Made by a program: the position numbers and the translations under genes. Below are positions 24,347-33,909 of a DNA stretch of 43,931 nucleotides, one piece after another. The DNA lies in assembly GCA_027486845.1 (NCBI GenBank), contig JAIXOL010000005.1, positions 1-43,931 on the forward strand, given 5' to 3'. The notes under the pieces were generated by a model, which was given only the letters and a program-made list of their open reading frames with translations, did no database searches and was not told where the DNA came from. Numbering within the stretch: the first letter of the stretch is position 1; every line of letters begins with the position of its first letter. Source of the DNA: Cytophagaceae bacterium (GTDB taxonomy: Bacteria; Bacteroidota; Bacteroidia; Cytophagales; Spirosomataceae).

Positions 24347-27121
24347 ATGAGAAAGATTTTACTGGTGAATTATTTGCTGTTGCTAAATTTGGGTGTTTTT
24401 GCCCAAAATCCTACAAAGTTTTCGTTAAAAGCAACTATCTTCGATGCCGAACAAAAACCTTTAGAAAACGCTACTGTACTTCTCCTTTCTGCCAAAGATT
24501 CTTCTCTTATTACTTTTGCCCGAACAACTGTAAGAGGCACTTTTGAATTAAAAAACTTAGTCTTTAATGATTATTTCATCAAAATTACCTTCGTTGGCTA
24601 CAAAAACTACATAAAAGTTATTGAGAAACCCTCGACTGACATGGTAGATTTAGGCGAAGTAAAAATGCAAATTTTTAATAATGAACTCGATGCTGTAACC
24701 GTAAAAGCTGAAGCTTTACCCGTTCAAATCAAAGGTGATACGGTTGAGTTTAATGCGGGTTCATTTCGTACACAACCTAATGCTGCAGTTGAAGATTTAC
24801 TAAAAAAACTGCCAGGTGTGCAGGTAGATAGAGATGGAAATATTACGGCACAGGGCGAGAAAGTACGAAGTATTACAGTTGACGGAAAAGAGTTTTTTGG
24901 AAAAGACCCAAAAGTTGCATCGCAAAATTTGCCCGCCGATGCCGTAGATAAAGTACAATTATTCGATAAAAAATCAGACCAAACAGCATTTACGGGGATT
25001 GATGATGGTAGCCGAGAAAAAACGATTAACCTTAAACTGAAAGAAGACCGTAAGAAAATGACTTTCGGTAAAACAACTGCAGGAGTGGGCGATAACGGGC
25101 GATTTGAGGTCAAATCGAACCTTAATCGATTTAATAAAGCTCGCCAAAGGTCATTATTATTATTGGGAAATAATGTGAATAAGCAAGGTTTTTCGATGGA
25201 AGATTACCTCAATTTTTCGGGCGATATGCAGCGAATGATGGCGGGTGGAGGTGGCTCTTTGCGATTAGAATTTAACGCTAATGATGGAGCAATTCCGCTC
25301 AATATCGGCGGCCGAAATAATGGTTTTGTAAGGTCATGGGCAGGTGGGGTGAATTTCAACGAACCTTTTTCTCCAAAGACCGAATTGAATGGCAGCTATT
25401 TTTTAAATTCAATGAATAATGTTATTGAAACTGACTTGATTCGACAAAATTTTTTGCAGAACCGTAACTTTTCTACAATCCAAAAGACCCTTCAAAACAA
25501 CCTGAATACCAATCATCGACTCAATTTTACACTTGACCATAAGATTGATTCGCTCAATTCGATGAAGTTTGTTTCTAATTTTATTTTAAACGAAACTAAG
25601 CTCAGAACCGAAGGCAAAAGCCAAAATATAGACTATAAAGGAGTACTTCAAAACGAAGGAAATAGGAGAGTAGTGGTAGAAGGATTGGGGCTGAATTATA
25701 ATGCAAATCTACTGTTTAGACATAAATTTCGCAAAAAAGGACGAAATATGACTGCAAACCTCACATTTGGAATAAACCAAAATAACAATAATGGTACTTT
25801 AGCTGCTATTAATTCATACCGAGGAGGAGTGGTACGGGATACGATTGACCAGCGAAATTCGCAGCAAAACGATAGTCAAAACTGGGGGATGAATTTGTCA
25901 TATTCGGAGCCAATTGCTCGCAAGAAATACATAGAACTAAATTATAGTCTTCGAGAAAACAACAATCGAATCGACCGCCAAGTATATGATTTGGGTGAAG
26001 ATAAATCAAGCTTAAATGAAGGATTGAGCAATAAATTTATCAACGAATATTGGTATAATCGATTTGGTATGAGTTACCGAATGGTACATAAAAAATACAA
26101 TTTTTCGACTGGAATTGCCTTACAATCGTCGGTTTTGGATGGACAGATACCTAATAAAAACTTTGTGGTTAATCGCCGATTTAATAATTTTTTGCCAAAT
26201 GCCCACTTAGTAATTACTACCGAAACAAGACAAAATATAAATATCGACTACGAAACTTCGGTGCGTGAGCCATCGCTTAATGAGCTAAACCCAATTCCTG
26301 AAAATACCGACCCATTGAGAATACAAATCGGTAATCCTGACCTAATTCCTGAATATGCTCACAGTCTAAGTTTGAATTCTAATCGTTTCAATCAATCGAA
26401 TTTTAGTAGTTTGTTTTTATTCTTATCAATGACTTACACAAACAACAAAATTGCCACTGCCCAAACTACCGATGATGCCCTTCGTCAGCAGATAAAGCTT
26501 ATCAATGTTGCAAAAGATGTAGCTTTAAATGGCAATTTTTCGCTCGGATTTTCGATTAAAGAACTAAGGAGTAAACTCAATATTAATACTAAACTTACTT
26601 TTAATCAAGGTATAAATTTTATTAACAATGTCGAGAATACAACCAGCCGTTATTTGGGTTCGTCGGAGTTGCGTTGGCAGTATGATTTCAAGGAATTTGT
26701 GAGTATTGCTTTTGGCGGAGAAATAGCTTTTAATAAAACGCAATATGCTATTAGTAAAGAGTTTAACCAAAGTTTTGTCAACCAAACTTACTTTGTAGAA
26801 TCAAATGTAAACCTATCTAAAAATTGGAGGCTTAGCACTAATTTCGACTATTTACTTTACGCCAGTTTTAATCAAAAAATACCACTTTGGAATGCTTCAG
26901 TTGCTAAACTTTTCCTAAAAAATAACCGTGCCGAAATGAAATTTTCGGTGGTTGATGCCCTTAATAAAAATGTAGGAATCAATCGTCAAGCAAATCTAAA
27001 TTTTGTGGAAGATAGTCGTGTTCGCTCGTTAGGACGCTACTTTTTGGTAAGTTTTACTTACTCACTCAATAAACCTTTGGGTGGAAAGTCGCAGGGTGTT
27101 ATGAGAATTATTCAGCAGTGA
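24347..27121 (+). CDS. Outer-membrane beta-barrel protein (TonB-receptor-like)
   Basis: About 924 residues from ATG 24347; an upstream ATG at 24335 would add MHKI before the signal peptide. Signal peptide MRKILLVNYLLLLNLGVFAQ. Next come a carboxypeptidase-regulatory-like domain (FSLKATIFDAEQKPLENATV, ~25-105) and a plug-like domain (LDAVTVKAEALPVQIKGDTV; VEDLLKKLPGVQVDRDGNIT; ITVDGKEFFGKDPKVA). A large barrel of the OMP_b-brl_3 type completes the protein. In Bacteroidota this class is often linked to a GLPGLI protein; one lies directly downstream in convergent orientation. The substrate is unknown. The promoter carries phased TTAACC sites shared with the downstream two-component locus. Confidence 0.88.
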   Translation: MRKILLVNYLLLLNLGVFAQNPTKFSLKATIFDAEQKPLENATVLLLSAKDSSLITFARTTVRGTFELKNLVFNDYFIKITFVGYKNYIKVIEKPSTDMVDLGEVKMQIFNNELDAVTVKAEALPVQIKGDTVEFNAGSFRTQPNAAVEDLLKKLPGVQVDRDGNITAQGEKVRSITVDGKEFFGKDPKVASQNLPADAVDKVQLFDKKSDQTAFTGIDDGSREKTINLKLKEDRKKMTFGKTTAGVGDNGRFEVKSNLNRFNKARQRSLLLLGNNVNKQGFSMEDYLNFSGDMQRMMAGGGGSLRLEFNANDGAIPLNIGGRNNGFVRSWAGGVNFNEPFSPKTELNGSYFLNSMNNVIETDLIRQNFLQNRNFSTIQKTLQNNLNTNHRLNFTLDHKIDSLNSMKFVSNFILNETKLRTEGKSQNIDYKGVLQNEGNRRVVVEGLGLNYNANLLFRHKFRKKGRNMTANLTFGINQNNNNGTLAAINSYRGGVVRDTIDQRNSQQNDSQNWGMNLSYSEPIARKKYIELNYSLRENNNRIDRQVYDLGEDKSSLNEGLSNKFINEYWYNRFGMSYRMVHKKYNFSTGIALQSSVLDGQIPNKNFVVNRRFNNFLPNAHLVITTETRQNINIDYETSVREPSLNELNPIPENTDPLRIQIGNPDLIPEYAHSLSLNSNRFNQSNFSSLFLFLSMTYTNNKIATAQTTDDALRQQIKLINVAKDVALNGNFSLGFSIKELRSKLNINTKLTFNQGINFINNVENTTSRYLGSSELRWQYDFKEFVSIAFGGEIAFNKTQYAISKEFNQSFVNQTYFVESNVNLSKNWRLSTNFDYLLYASFNQKIPLWNASVAKLFLKNNRAEMKFSVVDALNKNVGINRQANLNFVEDSRVRSLGRYFLVSFTYSLNKPLGGKSQGVMRIIQQ

Positions 27122-27135
27122 GATAGCTAACAACG

Positions 27136-27178
27136 AAAAAAACATAACCTATTGAATTTCAATAGGTTATGTTTTTTT
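27136..27178. terminator. Bidirectional terminator
   Basis: A near-perfect stem of about 20 bp: AAAAAAACATAACCTATTG (from 27136) pairs with CAATAGGTTATGTTTTTTT (to 27178) around AATTT. It separates the convergent barrel and GLPGLI genes. Confidence 0.92.
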
Positions 27179-27191
27179 GTTTGAGTTAATC

Positions 27192-27911
27192 TTAGTTTCT
27201 CATAATTTTAATTCCATTGCCATTATTAGCTTTAAAATCGTCTATCATTTTTTTGAACGCTTCGGGACTAGTTGGTTTGCCTTCTGTTGGTTGCTTTAGG
27301 TCGTTTGGTTTGAGTTTCGTAAACGTTATTTTGTTGGCAGTATAAACAATCTCGCCATCGTTTACATTTACTTCCAGAATCATACCTGGCAGAGTACCGT
27401 AGATTTCAGGGCCGCTTGGGCAGCTAATTTCGGGGGTAAACCATGCTACAATATTTTTTTTGGTTTCACTATTGACCATCGTCGCTTTCATACACTCAAA
27501 ACTTTTAATTTTTTTACTTTCTGTACCAAGCTTCCAAGCCATTGTTTGGATTGTGTCGTTTACCAGATATTTCTTACCAAGCATTTCTTTGAGGTCAATT
27601 TTTTTCTGGGTAGTAAAGTTGCGATATAGTTCGTTTTTGGGCATTGTAAACTTTAATGTTACGGTTCCTCCACCTAAAGTTTCATCTTCATCGTCTTCCT
27701 TTTCGAGTAATTTGTAAACCGATTCGTTGGTATTGAAAAACAATTGGTGTTGCGTGCTTCTAAACTCTGGAATCATGGCTTTCATCGACTCATCAGTCAT
27801 ACGTTTGTGCATATTTATTTTTTGCTCAAAATCAATAATTCCTTCTTGTTTTTGGGCTTTTAAAGTGCCAAAACTACCCAGAATGGCGGCAATTACTACT
27901 ATTTTTTTCAT
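27192..27911 (-). CDS. GLPGLI family secreted protein
   Basis: About 239 residues from ATG 27911; a TTG four codons upstream is less likely. Signal peptide MKKIVVIAAILGSFGTLKA, cleaved before QKQEG. The family hallmark appears as YGTLPGMILEVN in the C-terminal half, preceded by NIVAWFTPEISCPSGPEIYG. GLPGLI proteins are periplasmic proteins of unknown function found only in Bacteroidota, often beside outer-membrane barrels. It is divergent from the histidine kinase gene, and the shared 130-base spacer carries four phased GGTTAA repeats. Confidence 0.88.
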   Translation of the reverse strand: MKKIVVIAAILGSFGTLKAQKQEGIIDFEQKINMHKRMTDESMKAMIPEFRSTQHQLFFNTNESVYKLLEKEDDEDETLGGGTVTLKFTMPKNELYRNFTTQKKIDLKEMLGKKYLVNDTIQTMAWKLGTESKKIKSFECMKATMVNSETKKNIVAWFTPEISCPSGPEIYGTLPGMILEVNVNDGEIVYTANKITFTKLKPNDLKQPTEGKPTSPEAFKKMIDDFKANNGNGIKIMRN

Positions 27912-27964
27912 TTTGTTTATCAATTTAGTTTAAAGCAAAATTGAGATTTTTTTGCTTGATTTAG

Positions 27965-28001
27965 GGTTAAAGTAGGTTGATTTAAGGTTAATTTAGGTTA
28001 A
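27965..28001. promoter_or_regulatory. Four phased GGTTRA direct repeats (candidate operator)
   Basis: GGTTAA at 27965, GGTTGA at 27975, GGTTAA at 27986 and GGTTAA at 27996, with spacing 10, 11 and 10 bases. OmpR-class regulators typically bind such direct repeats. The block ends about 28 bases before the -7 element of the kinase gene and lies between it and the divergent GLPGLI gene. Confidence 0.6.
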
Positions 28002-28029
28002 AAACTATGGTGTTATTTATGAAAAACCT

Positions 28030-28037
28030 TACATTTG
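28030..28037 (+). promoter_or_regulatory. -7 promoter element of the kinase-regulator operon
   Basis: TACATTTG matches TAnnTTTG and ends four bases before the ATG at 28042, implying a leaderless or near-leaderless message. No good -33 TTG is seen, which would fit activation from the GGTTAA block. Confidence 0.5.
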
Positions 28038-28041
28038 TTTG

Positions 28042-29640
28042 ATGCAAAATGATATAAAAAATAAGCTCCCAATAATATTGATAGTTAGCAGTATTTTATT
28101 GTTACTATTTTTTCAATTCTTTTGGATAAGGCAAAATTATTTTGAGCAAAAAAAACTACTGAAAGACAACATCAGTCAGATTTTTGATGCTACAATTTCA
28201 GAACTGCAAGACTCAATGATTGTCAATCAAATGCAGTTGCCGATGGCAAAAGCAATTCCAAAAAAAACTTTTAAGGTCAAAAAAATACCTGAAAATCCTA
28301 AAATTTTAATGACTATGAGGCCCGTTAATTTGCTGGCTGATAGTTCTTTAAGTGTAACAGATACGTCACTTAAAATGATAAAGTTTACATTTTCTCGCAA
28401 TCAGATGAATGATTCAGTAAAGCGAATTTTGACGAGAATGATTTCGGTTGTGCAACAAAAAGCAGGTGCGAGTAGATTGACAATAAATGTAAATCGTGAT
28501 TCGAGTAAAAGTTTTAGTTTTTCAACAAATCAGCCTGACACAAATATGGTTTTGCCGAGTATTCAGCTCGAAAAAGTGAGTATAAAATCTAAGTCTAATT
28601 TTACTTTAAAGAAAAGTGTCGGAGATACATTAATAACACTTCGCATCACTCAGGATTCGCTTCGGAGACTTGATGTGGCGAAGGCCTTTCAAAGAAAACT
28701 GATTAAATCGGCAATTGATTTACCTTTTGATGTATTTGTTTCACCCAAAGTAAAATCTCAATTTAGTTTGTCGGGAATCACCGTTGAAAGCCCCTCTCAT
28801 TCTAAATCATTCTTGGCAAATTTTAGTACTTACGAAAGCTTTTTACTCAAAAAAATCATACCTCAAATTCTGTTTTCACTCTTTTTGATTACCGTAACTT
28901 CCTGTGCCTTTTGGCTCATTTTTAGGAGTTTACAGCAGCAGAAACGCTTAACTTTGCTCAGAAACGACCTTGTAAGCAATATCACCCACGAACTAAAAAC
29001 TCCCATTTCTACAGTCAGTGTTGCCATTGAAGCATTGAGTAGTTTTGGGGGCTTGCAAAATCCAGAATTGACTAAAGAATATCTCGCAATCTCAAAAAAC
29101 GAACTTAATCGATTATCGGTTTTGGTAGATAGCGTGTTAAAAATGGCAGTTTTCGAGCAACAAAAGCTTGAATTAAATTTATCAGAAATCAATTTGAAAC
29201 AACTAGTTGAGCAAGTGCTGAACACCATGAGATTGCAGTTTGAAAAATGCCAAGCTGATGTGCAATTTGAAACGCATGGGCAAAACTTTGTTTTTAAAGG
29301 TGACGAAATTCACCTGACCAATGTTATTTATAATTTGTTGGATAACTCTTTAAAATACACCGCAAATACCCCCGAAATATTGATTGTCTTAACCGAAAAA
29401 AACAAACAATTTATCTTGACCTTTACCGATAACGGCATCGGCATTCCGAAGGAATATCAACATAAAATCTTTGAAAAGTTTTTCCGAGTCCCAACTGGCA
29501 ATACCCACAATACCAAAGGCTATGGGCTTGGTTTGAGTTATGTAAAAAGTATTGTAGAACAACATAAAGGAACAATCAGTTTGGTAAATAAGCAGGGTGA
29601 AGGAATTGAATTTGAGATAGTTCTTTTGAAAACTGTATGA
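28042..29640 (+). CDS. Sensor histidine kinase
   Basis: About 533 residues. One membrane helix near residues 10-30 (LPIILIVSSILLLLFFQFFW), then a periplasmic sensor region of about 240 residues with no recognisable domain, and a second helix near 275-297. The kinase core follows. The phosphoacceptor motif SNITHELKTPIST puts the His near residue 316. The ATPase has its N box in NVIYNLLDNSLKY, then DNGIGIP and GYGLGLSYVKSI. It overlaps the response regulator by ATGA at 29637-29640, so the two are co-translated partners. The ATG at 28042 is preferred over a TTG one codon earlier. Confidence 0.93.
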   Translation: MQNDIKNKLPIILIVSSILLLLFFQFFWIRQNYFEQKKLLKDNISQIFDATISELQDSMIVNQMQLPMAKAIPKKTFKVKKIPENPKILMTMRPVNLLADSSLSVTDTSLKMIKFTFSRNQMNDSVKRILTRMISVVQQKAGASRLTINVNRDSSKSFSFSTNQPDTNMVLPSIQLEKVSIKSKSNFTLKKSVGDTLITLRITQDSLRRLDVAKAFQRKLIKSAIDLPFDVFVSPKVKSQFSLSGITVESPSHSKSFLANFSTYESFLLKKIIPQILFSLFLITVTSCAFWLIFRSLQQQKRLTLLRNDLVSNITHELKTPISTVSVAIEALSSFGGLQNPELTKEYLAISKNELNRLSVLVDSVLKMAVFEQQKLELNLSEINLKQLVEQVLNTMRLQFEKCQADVQFETHGQNFVFKGDEIHLTNVIYNLLDNSLKYTANTPEILIVLTEKNKQFILTFTDNGIGIPKEYQHKIFEKFFRVPTGNTHNTKGYGLGLSYVKSIVEQHKGTISLVNKQGEGIEFEIVLLKTV

Positions 29641-30317
29641 AAACAAAAATATTATATGCCGAAGATGAACCATTTTTAGGCAAAATAGTAAAAGAAAGCC
29701 TCGAAAGTAGAAGTTTTGAGGTAATTATGATTACAGACGGCAAAGATGGACTTGTGGCTTATGGACAGCACAAGCCTGATATTTGTGTGCTTGATGTGAT
29801 GCTGCCTAATAAAGATGGTTTCAAACTGTCAACAGAGATTAGGCAGTTAAATCCTACAATTCCGATAATTTTTCTAACTGCTAAAACCCAAACTGACGAT
29901 TTGGCAAAGGGATTTCAATCAGGCGGAAATGATTATATCCGAAAGCCTTTTAGCATGGAAGAACTCATTATTCGTATCAATAATTTGCTCAATCTAACGC
30001 AAAAAAAAAACATAAACGCAACTAATGTTATCACGATTGGTCAGTACGAAGTTTTCTTAAATAAGTACGAACTCAGTCATCAAGATAAAATTAAGAAACT
30101 TAGCCACCGAGAAGCTGAATTGATAAAGATTTTGTCCGAAAATCGCAATACTATCGTCAGCCGTAAAGATATTTTGATGCAGATTTGGGGCGATGATTCG
30201 TACTTTAATTCCCGTAATCTGGATGTTTACATGACCAAACTTCGAGAGTATTTCAAAGACGACCCAAGCCTTGAAATCATGACAATCAAAGGTGTTGGTT
30301 ACTTTTTTAGAGTGTAA
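29637..30317 (+). CDS. OmpR/PhoB-family response regulator
   Basis: A 226-residue protein. The receiver domain spans residues 1-120, with the acidic pocket AEDE (8-11), phosphoacceptor Asp53 in VLDVMLP, FLTAKT, and KPF with the conserved Lys near 102. The C-terminal winged helix (about 130-225) includes LSHREAELIKILSENRNTIV, RKDILMQIWGDDSYFNSRN and VYMTKLREYF, ending IKGVGYFFRV. It is the output partner of the overlapping kinase. I infer that it binds the phased GGTTAA repeats in the promoters of its own operon, the GLPGLI gene and the barrel gene at 24347. Confidence 0.94.
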   Translation: MKTKILYAEDEPFLGKIVKESLESRSFEVIMITDGKDGLVAYGQHKPDICVLDVMLPNKDGFKLSTEIRQLNPTIPIIFLTAKTQTDDLAKGFQSGGNDYIRKPFSMEELIIRINNLLNLTQKKNINATNVITIGQYEVFLNKYELSHQDKIKKLSHREAELIKILSENRNTIVSRKDILMQIWGDDSYFNSRNLDVYMTKLREYFKDDPSLEIMTIKGVGYFFRV

Positions 30318-30407
30318 TTCATTGCGGATTCTCGCTACAAAGTTATACTTTATCTCCTAAAAATACTTTTTAGTGTCTATACGACATTTAAAGACTGCAT
30401 TTTTATA

Positions 30408-30415
30408 TATCTTTG
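30408..30415 (+). promoter_or_regulatory. -7 promoter element of the ThuA fusion gene
   Basis: TATCTTTG, a perfect TAnnTTTG match about 88 bases before the ATG at 30503. Confidence 0.5.
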
Positions 30416-30502
30416 TTTTTGGACGAAGAAATTCATTGATTTTTTCATCTCAAACTACTATTATTGGTTTTTGAATTTTAAACCCCAACCTGTATTTTTC
30501 AA

Positions 30503-33500
30503 ATGAAAAAAATTGTTTTGCTTTACGCACTCTTGCTGAGTGTTTTGGGAGCACAAGCCCAAAAAAGAGTATTAGTATTTTCTTTAACAAGAGGCTTTCA
30601 CCATAATTCAATTAAAGAAGGAAATCAATATTTCCTTGAACTCGGTAAAAAACAGGGTATTGCGATTGATACTACCACTAATGCTTCCAAATTTACCGAA
30701 GAAAACCTTAAAAAATACAACGCTGTTGTGTGGTTAAGCACTACAGGCGATGTTTTGAATCCTGCTCAACAAGCTGATTTTGAGCGTTATATTCAAGCGG
30801 GTGGAGGTTATGTAGGTATTCATGCAGCTTCTGATACAGAATATAACTGGCCTTGGTACAATGATTTGATGGGCGGATATTTTGCAAGCCACCCTGGTGG
30901 TAAAGTATCAAATGTGCAAATTGGTAAGATGGTTACACTTGATAAGACTTTTCCTGCCTCGGCACATTTTCCTGAGACTTTTGAGCGTAAAGATGAATTT
31001 TATGATTTTAAATCTTTGAAAAAAGATATTTTGAAATTTATTGTTAAAGTTGATGAATCAAGCTATCAAATGGGAAAAATGGGTGATTTTCACCCTATGG
31101 CTTGGTACCATGAGTTTGACGGTGGAAAATCTTTTTACTCAAATTACGGACATACTCCCGAAACTTTCACTGAACCATTAATGACCGAACACTTTTGGCA
31201 AGGTTTGAAATGGGCATTGGCCGAAAAATTAGATTATTCAAAAGTCAAAACGCAAAGAGCTCCAGAAGAAAATCGTTTTGAACGAACTATTTTGGCTACA
31301 AATCTCAATGAACCAACCGAATTAGTTGTTTTACCAAACGGGAAAGTGATTTTCACAGAAAGAAAAGGTTTAGTAAAAGTTTGGAATCCTGCTACGAATA
31401 AGGTCAAAATTGCGGCTCAAATGCCAGCATACACAAAATTTGAATACGGTTTGATGGGCGTAGGCATTGACCCAAATTATGCAAAAAACAACTGGATTTA
31501 TTTATACTACACACCAAACGATACGCGTGAAGTAACGAAAGATAATTTCTTGTCAAGATTCGTGTATGATGATCAAAAAGATACAGTAGTTTTTGCTTCT
31601 GAAAAAGTGGTTTTGCGTGTTGGAGTAAAGCGTGATGAATGTTGTCACACAGGTGGTTCAATCGACTGGGATGGTAAAGGAAATCTTTTCCTTTCTACGG
31701 GTGATGATACTAATCCTTTTGCTTCTGATGGCTACGCTCCGATTGATTTTCAAGAAGGCCGCTCAGGTTGGGATGCTCTTCGTTCTTCAGGAAATACCAA
31801 TGATTTACGTGGAAAAGTTCTTAGGATTACACCTCAAATGGATGGTTCATATAAAATTCCAGAAGGAAATTTATTTCCAGTAGGTACCGAGCGAAGTCGA
31901 CCAGAAATCTATGCGATGGGAATGCGTAATCCTTACAGAATTGCGGTTGATAAGCGTACAAGTTATTTATACTGGGGCGATGTTGGTCCAGATGCAGGAA
32001 AAAGTAACGATAAGCGAGGCCCTGAAGGTATTGTAGAATTTAATCAAGCACGTAAACCAGGCTTTTTTGGTTGGCCGATTTTCACAGGACCAAATTTTGC
32101 ATATAATCATTTTGATTTCGCTAAAAAAGAGTCAGGTGAAAAATATGATGCTTTGAAACCTATCAATGATTCTCCAAATAATACGGGTTTAAGAGAACTT
32201 CCAGCTGCTCAAAAAGCATGGATTTATTACGGTTATGGCGATTCGAAACTTTATCCAGAGTTTGGTAAAGGTGGTTGTAACCCGATGGCAGGACCTGTTT
32301 ATTATTCAGAAGATTATGATAAAAGTCCGAAGAAATTACCAAGTTATTTTGATGGAAAATTCTTTGCCTACGAGTGGATGCGTGACTGGATTTATTTGGT
32401 AAGCATGGATAAAGAAGGGAATTATACAGGAATGGAACGTTTTATGCCAAGTACAAAATTTGCTCACCCAATGGATATGGCTTTCTCGAAAGATGGACGA
32501 TTGTTCGTTTTGGATTATGGCATGAATTGGTTTACGCAAAACGAAGACGCTACGCTTTCGGTAATCGAATACAACGCAGGAAACCGTAAGCCAGTTGTGT
32601 TTGCAAAAGCTGACAAAAAAGCAGGTGCAGCTCCGTTGACAGTTGCTTTTTCATCAGAAGGAACGATGGATTATGATAAGGATGCCTTGAAATATGCCTG
32701 GAATTTTGGAAAAGGAATGCCAACAAGTACTCAACCAAATCCGAAAATTACTTTTGCGAAAGCAGGCGAGTATGATGTTGTTTTGACTGTAACGGACGGT
32801 GTAGGAAACAAAGTAAATCAAATAGTAAAAGTGAAAGTTGGTAATGCCGAACCAAAAGTAAATATCGCTGTGAAAAGCAATAAAACTTTTTTCTTCGATG
32901 ACCAAAAAATTGATTATGAAATAAGTGTAGCCGATAAAGAAGATGGAACAACAGCCAAAGGCATTGATGCCGCTGATGTGGTTGTGAATATCAATTATTT
33001 GGAAGGTTATGACAAAACAATGATTGAGCAAGGACACAAAGAAAATATGAATTTTGCAGCTGGAAAACGTCTGATTGATTTAAGCGATTGTAAGGCTTGC
33101 CATGCAATTGACAAAAAATCTATCGGGCCTGCATATATTGACGTAGCCAAAAAATACCGTCGTGGACAAACGTCTATCAATCAGTTGGCTGAGAAGGTAA
33201 TCAAAGGTGGTGGAGGTGTTTGGGGCGAACAAGCAATGGCTGCTCACCCGCAAGTTTCGCTTTCAGATGCTCGTGACATGGTTGATTATATTCTTTCCTT
33301 AAACGATGCGAAAAAGGCTTCTCAACCAATCAAAGCAGCTTACGAGACAAATGCACATAAAGGCAAAAAAGACGGGGCTTATATCATTCAGGCAACCTAC
33401 ACAGATAAAGGTGGTAAACTAATTGGGCCTTTGTCAAACTCAGAATCATTTGCATTACGTAGCTCGAAAGTGAAAGCAGTTTCGTTTGACGATAGCAAAT

Positions 33501-33847
33501 CTACCTCAAAATTTAATGTTGAAGCATTGGGTGGAGAAATTGTGATTGCTACCGAAGATGGTGCTTACTTTGGATTTAAAAATATTGATTTAACGGGTAT
33601 AAAAGGACTAACTATTGGAGCATTTTCGCAGAAAGGTCAGAGTGTAGGTGGTAAATTTGAAGTGCGTTCGGGTTCACCAAACGGAACTTTATTGGCAGAA
33701 GCTGAGGTTTCTGAATCTAATATGATGCCCTTGAAAGTAAGTGTAAATACTACTGGTCAGCATAATCTTTATTTTGTATTCAAAAACCCAAAAGCGGAAG
33801 GAAAACCATTATTTGGTGTGAGTTCAATTGATTTCTTGAATAAGTAA
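30503..33847 (+). CDS. Secreted ThuA / sugar dehydrogenase / PKD / cytochrome c fusion protein
   Basis: A 1114-residue multidomain protein. A signal peptide (1-19, ending AQA) leads into a ThuA-like glutamine-amidotransferase-fold domain (about 20-240; VLVFSLTRGFHHNSI, GGGYVGIHAASDTEYNW). Next is a glucose/sorbosone-dehydrogenase beta-propeller (about 258-670; EPTELVVLPNGKVIFTERKG, GSIDWDGKGNLFLSTGDD, YAMGMRNPYRIAVD), of the kind that binds PQQ. A PKD domain follows (about 685-770; SSEGTMDYDKDALKYAWNFG). A class I cytochrome c domain has CKACH at 863-867, with a Met in QAMAAHP as candidate second haem ligand. The C-terminal ~170 residues look like a CBM6-type carbohydrate-binding domain. The likely role is periplasmic or surface oxidation of sugar-like substrates with electron transfer through the haem. 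Confidence 0.92.
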   Translation: MKKIVLLYALLLSVLGAQAQKRVLVFSLTRGFHHNSIKEGNQYFLELGKKQGIAIDTTTNASKFTEENLKKYNAVVWLSTTGDVLNPAQQADFERYIQAGGGYVGIHAASDTEYNWPWYNDLMGGYFASHPGGKVSNVQIGKMVTLDKTFPASAHFPETFERKDEFYDFKSLKKDILKFIVKVDESSYQMGKMGDFHPMAWYHEFDGGKSFYSNYGHTPETFTEPLMTEHFWQGLKWALAEKLDYSKVKTQRAPEENRFERTILATNLNEPTELVVLPNGKVIFTERKGLVKVWNPATNKVKIAAQMPAYTKFEYGLMGVGIDPNYAKNNWIYLYYTPNDTREVTKDNFLSRFVYDDQKDTVVFASEKVVLRVGVKRDECCHTGGSIDWDGKGNLFLSTGDDTNPFASDGYAPIDFQEGRSGWDALRSSGNTNDLRGKVLRITPQMDGSYKIPEGNLFPVGTERSRPEIYAMGMRNPYRIAVDKRTSYLYWGDVGPDAGKSNDKRGPEGIVEFNQARKPGFFGWPIFTGPNFAYNHFDFAKKESGEKYDALKPINDSPNNTGLRELPAAQKAWIYYGYGDSKLYPEFGKGGCNPMAGPVYYSEDYDKSPKKLPSYFDGKFFAYEWMRDWIYLVSMDKEGNYTGMERFMPSTKFAHPMDMAFSKDGRLFVLDYGMNWFTQNEDATLSVIEYNAGNRKPVVFAKADKKAGAAPLTVAFSSEGTMDYDKDALKYAWNFGKGMPTSTQPNPKITFAKAGEYDVVLTVTDGVGNKVNQIVKVKVGNAEPKVNIAVKSNKTFFFDDQKIDYEISVADKEDGTTAKGIDAADVVVNINYLEGYDKTMIEQGHKENMNFAAGKRLIDLSDCKACHAIDKKSIGPAYIDVAKKYRRGQTSINQLAEKVIKGGGGVWGEQAMAAHPQVSLSDARDMVDYILSLNDAKKASQPIKAAYETNAHKGKKDGAYIIQATYTDKGGKLIGPLSNSESFALRSSKVKAVSFDDSKSTSKFNVEALGGEIVIATEDGAYFGFKNIDLTGIKGLTIGAFSQKGQSVGGKFEVRSGSPNGTLLAEAEVSESNMMPLKVSVNTTGQHNLYFVFKNPKAEGKPLFGVSSIDFLNK

Positions 33848-33862
33848 TTTAGATTTTAGTTC

Positions 33863-33903
33863 ATAAAAAATCCTTGCTGAAATAATCAGCAAGGATTTTT
33901 TAT
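33863..33903. terminator. Bidirectional terminator
   Basis: Perfect 18-bp stem ATAAAAAATCCTTGCTGA / TCAGCAAGGATTTTTTAT with loop AATAA, between convergent genes ending at 33847 and 33910. Confidence 0.93.
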
Positions 33904-33909
33904 GTTTTT

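Noticed and set aside
32654-33037. Minus-strand frame of 127 codons inside the ThuA fusion gene
   Set aside because: It lies wholly within a well-supported multidomain gene and has no recognisable motif or promoter.
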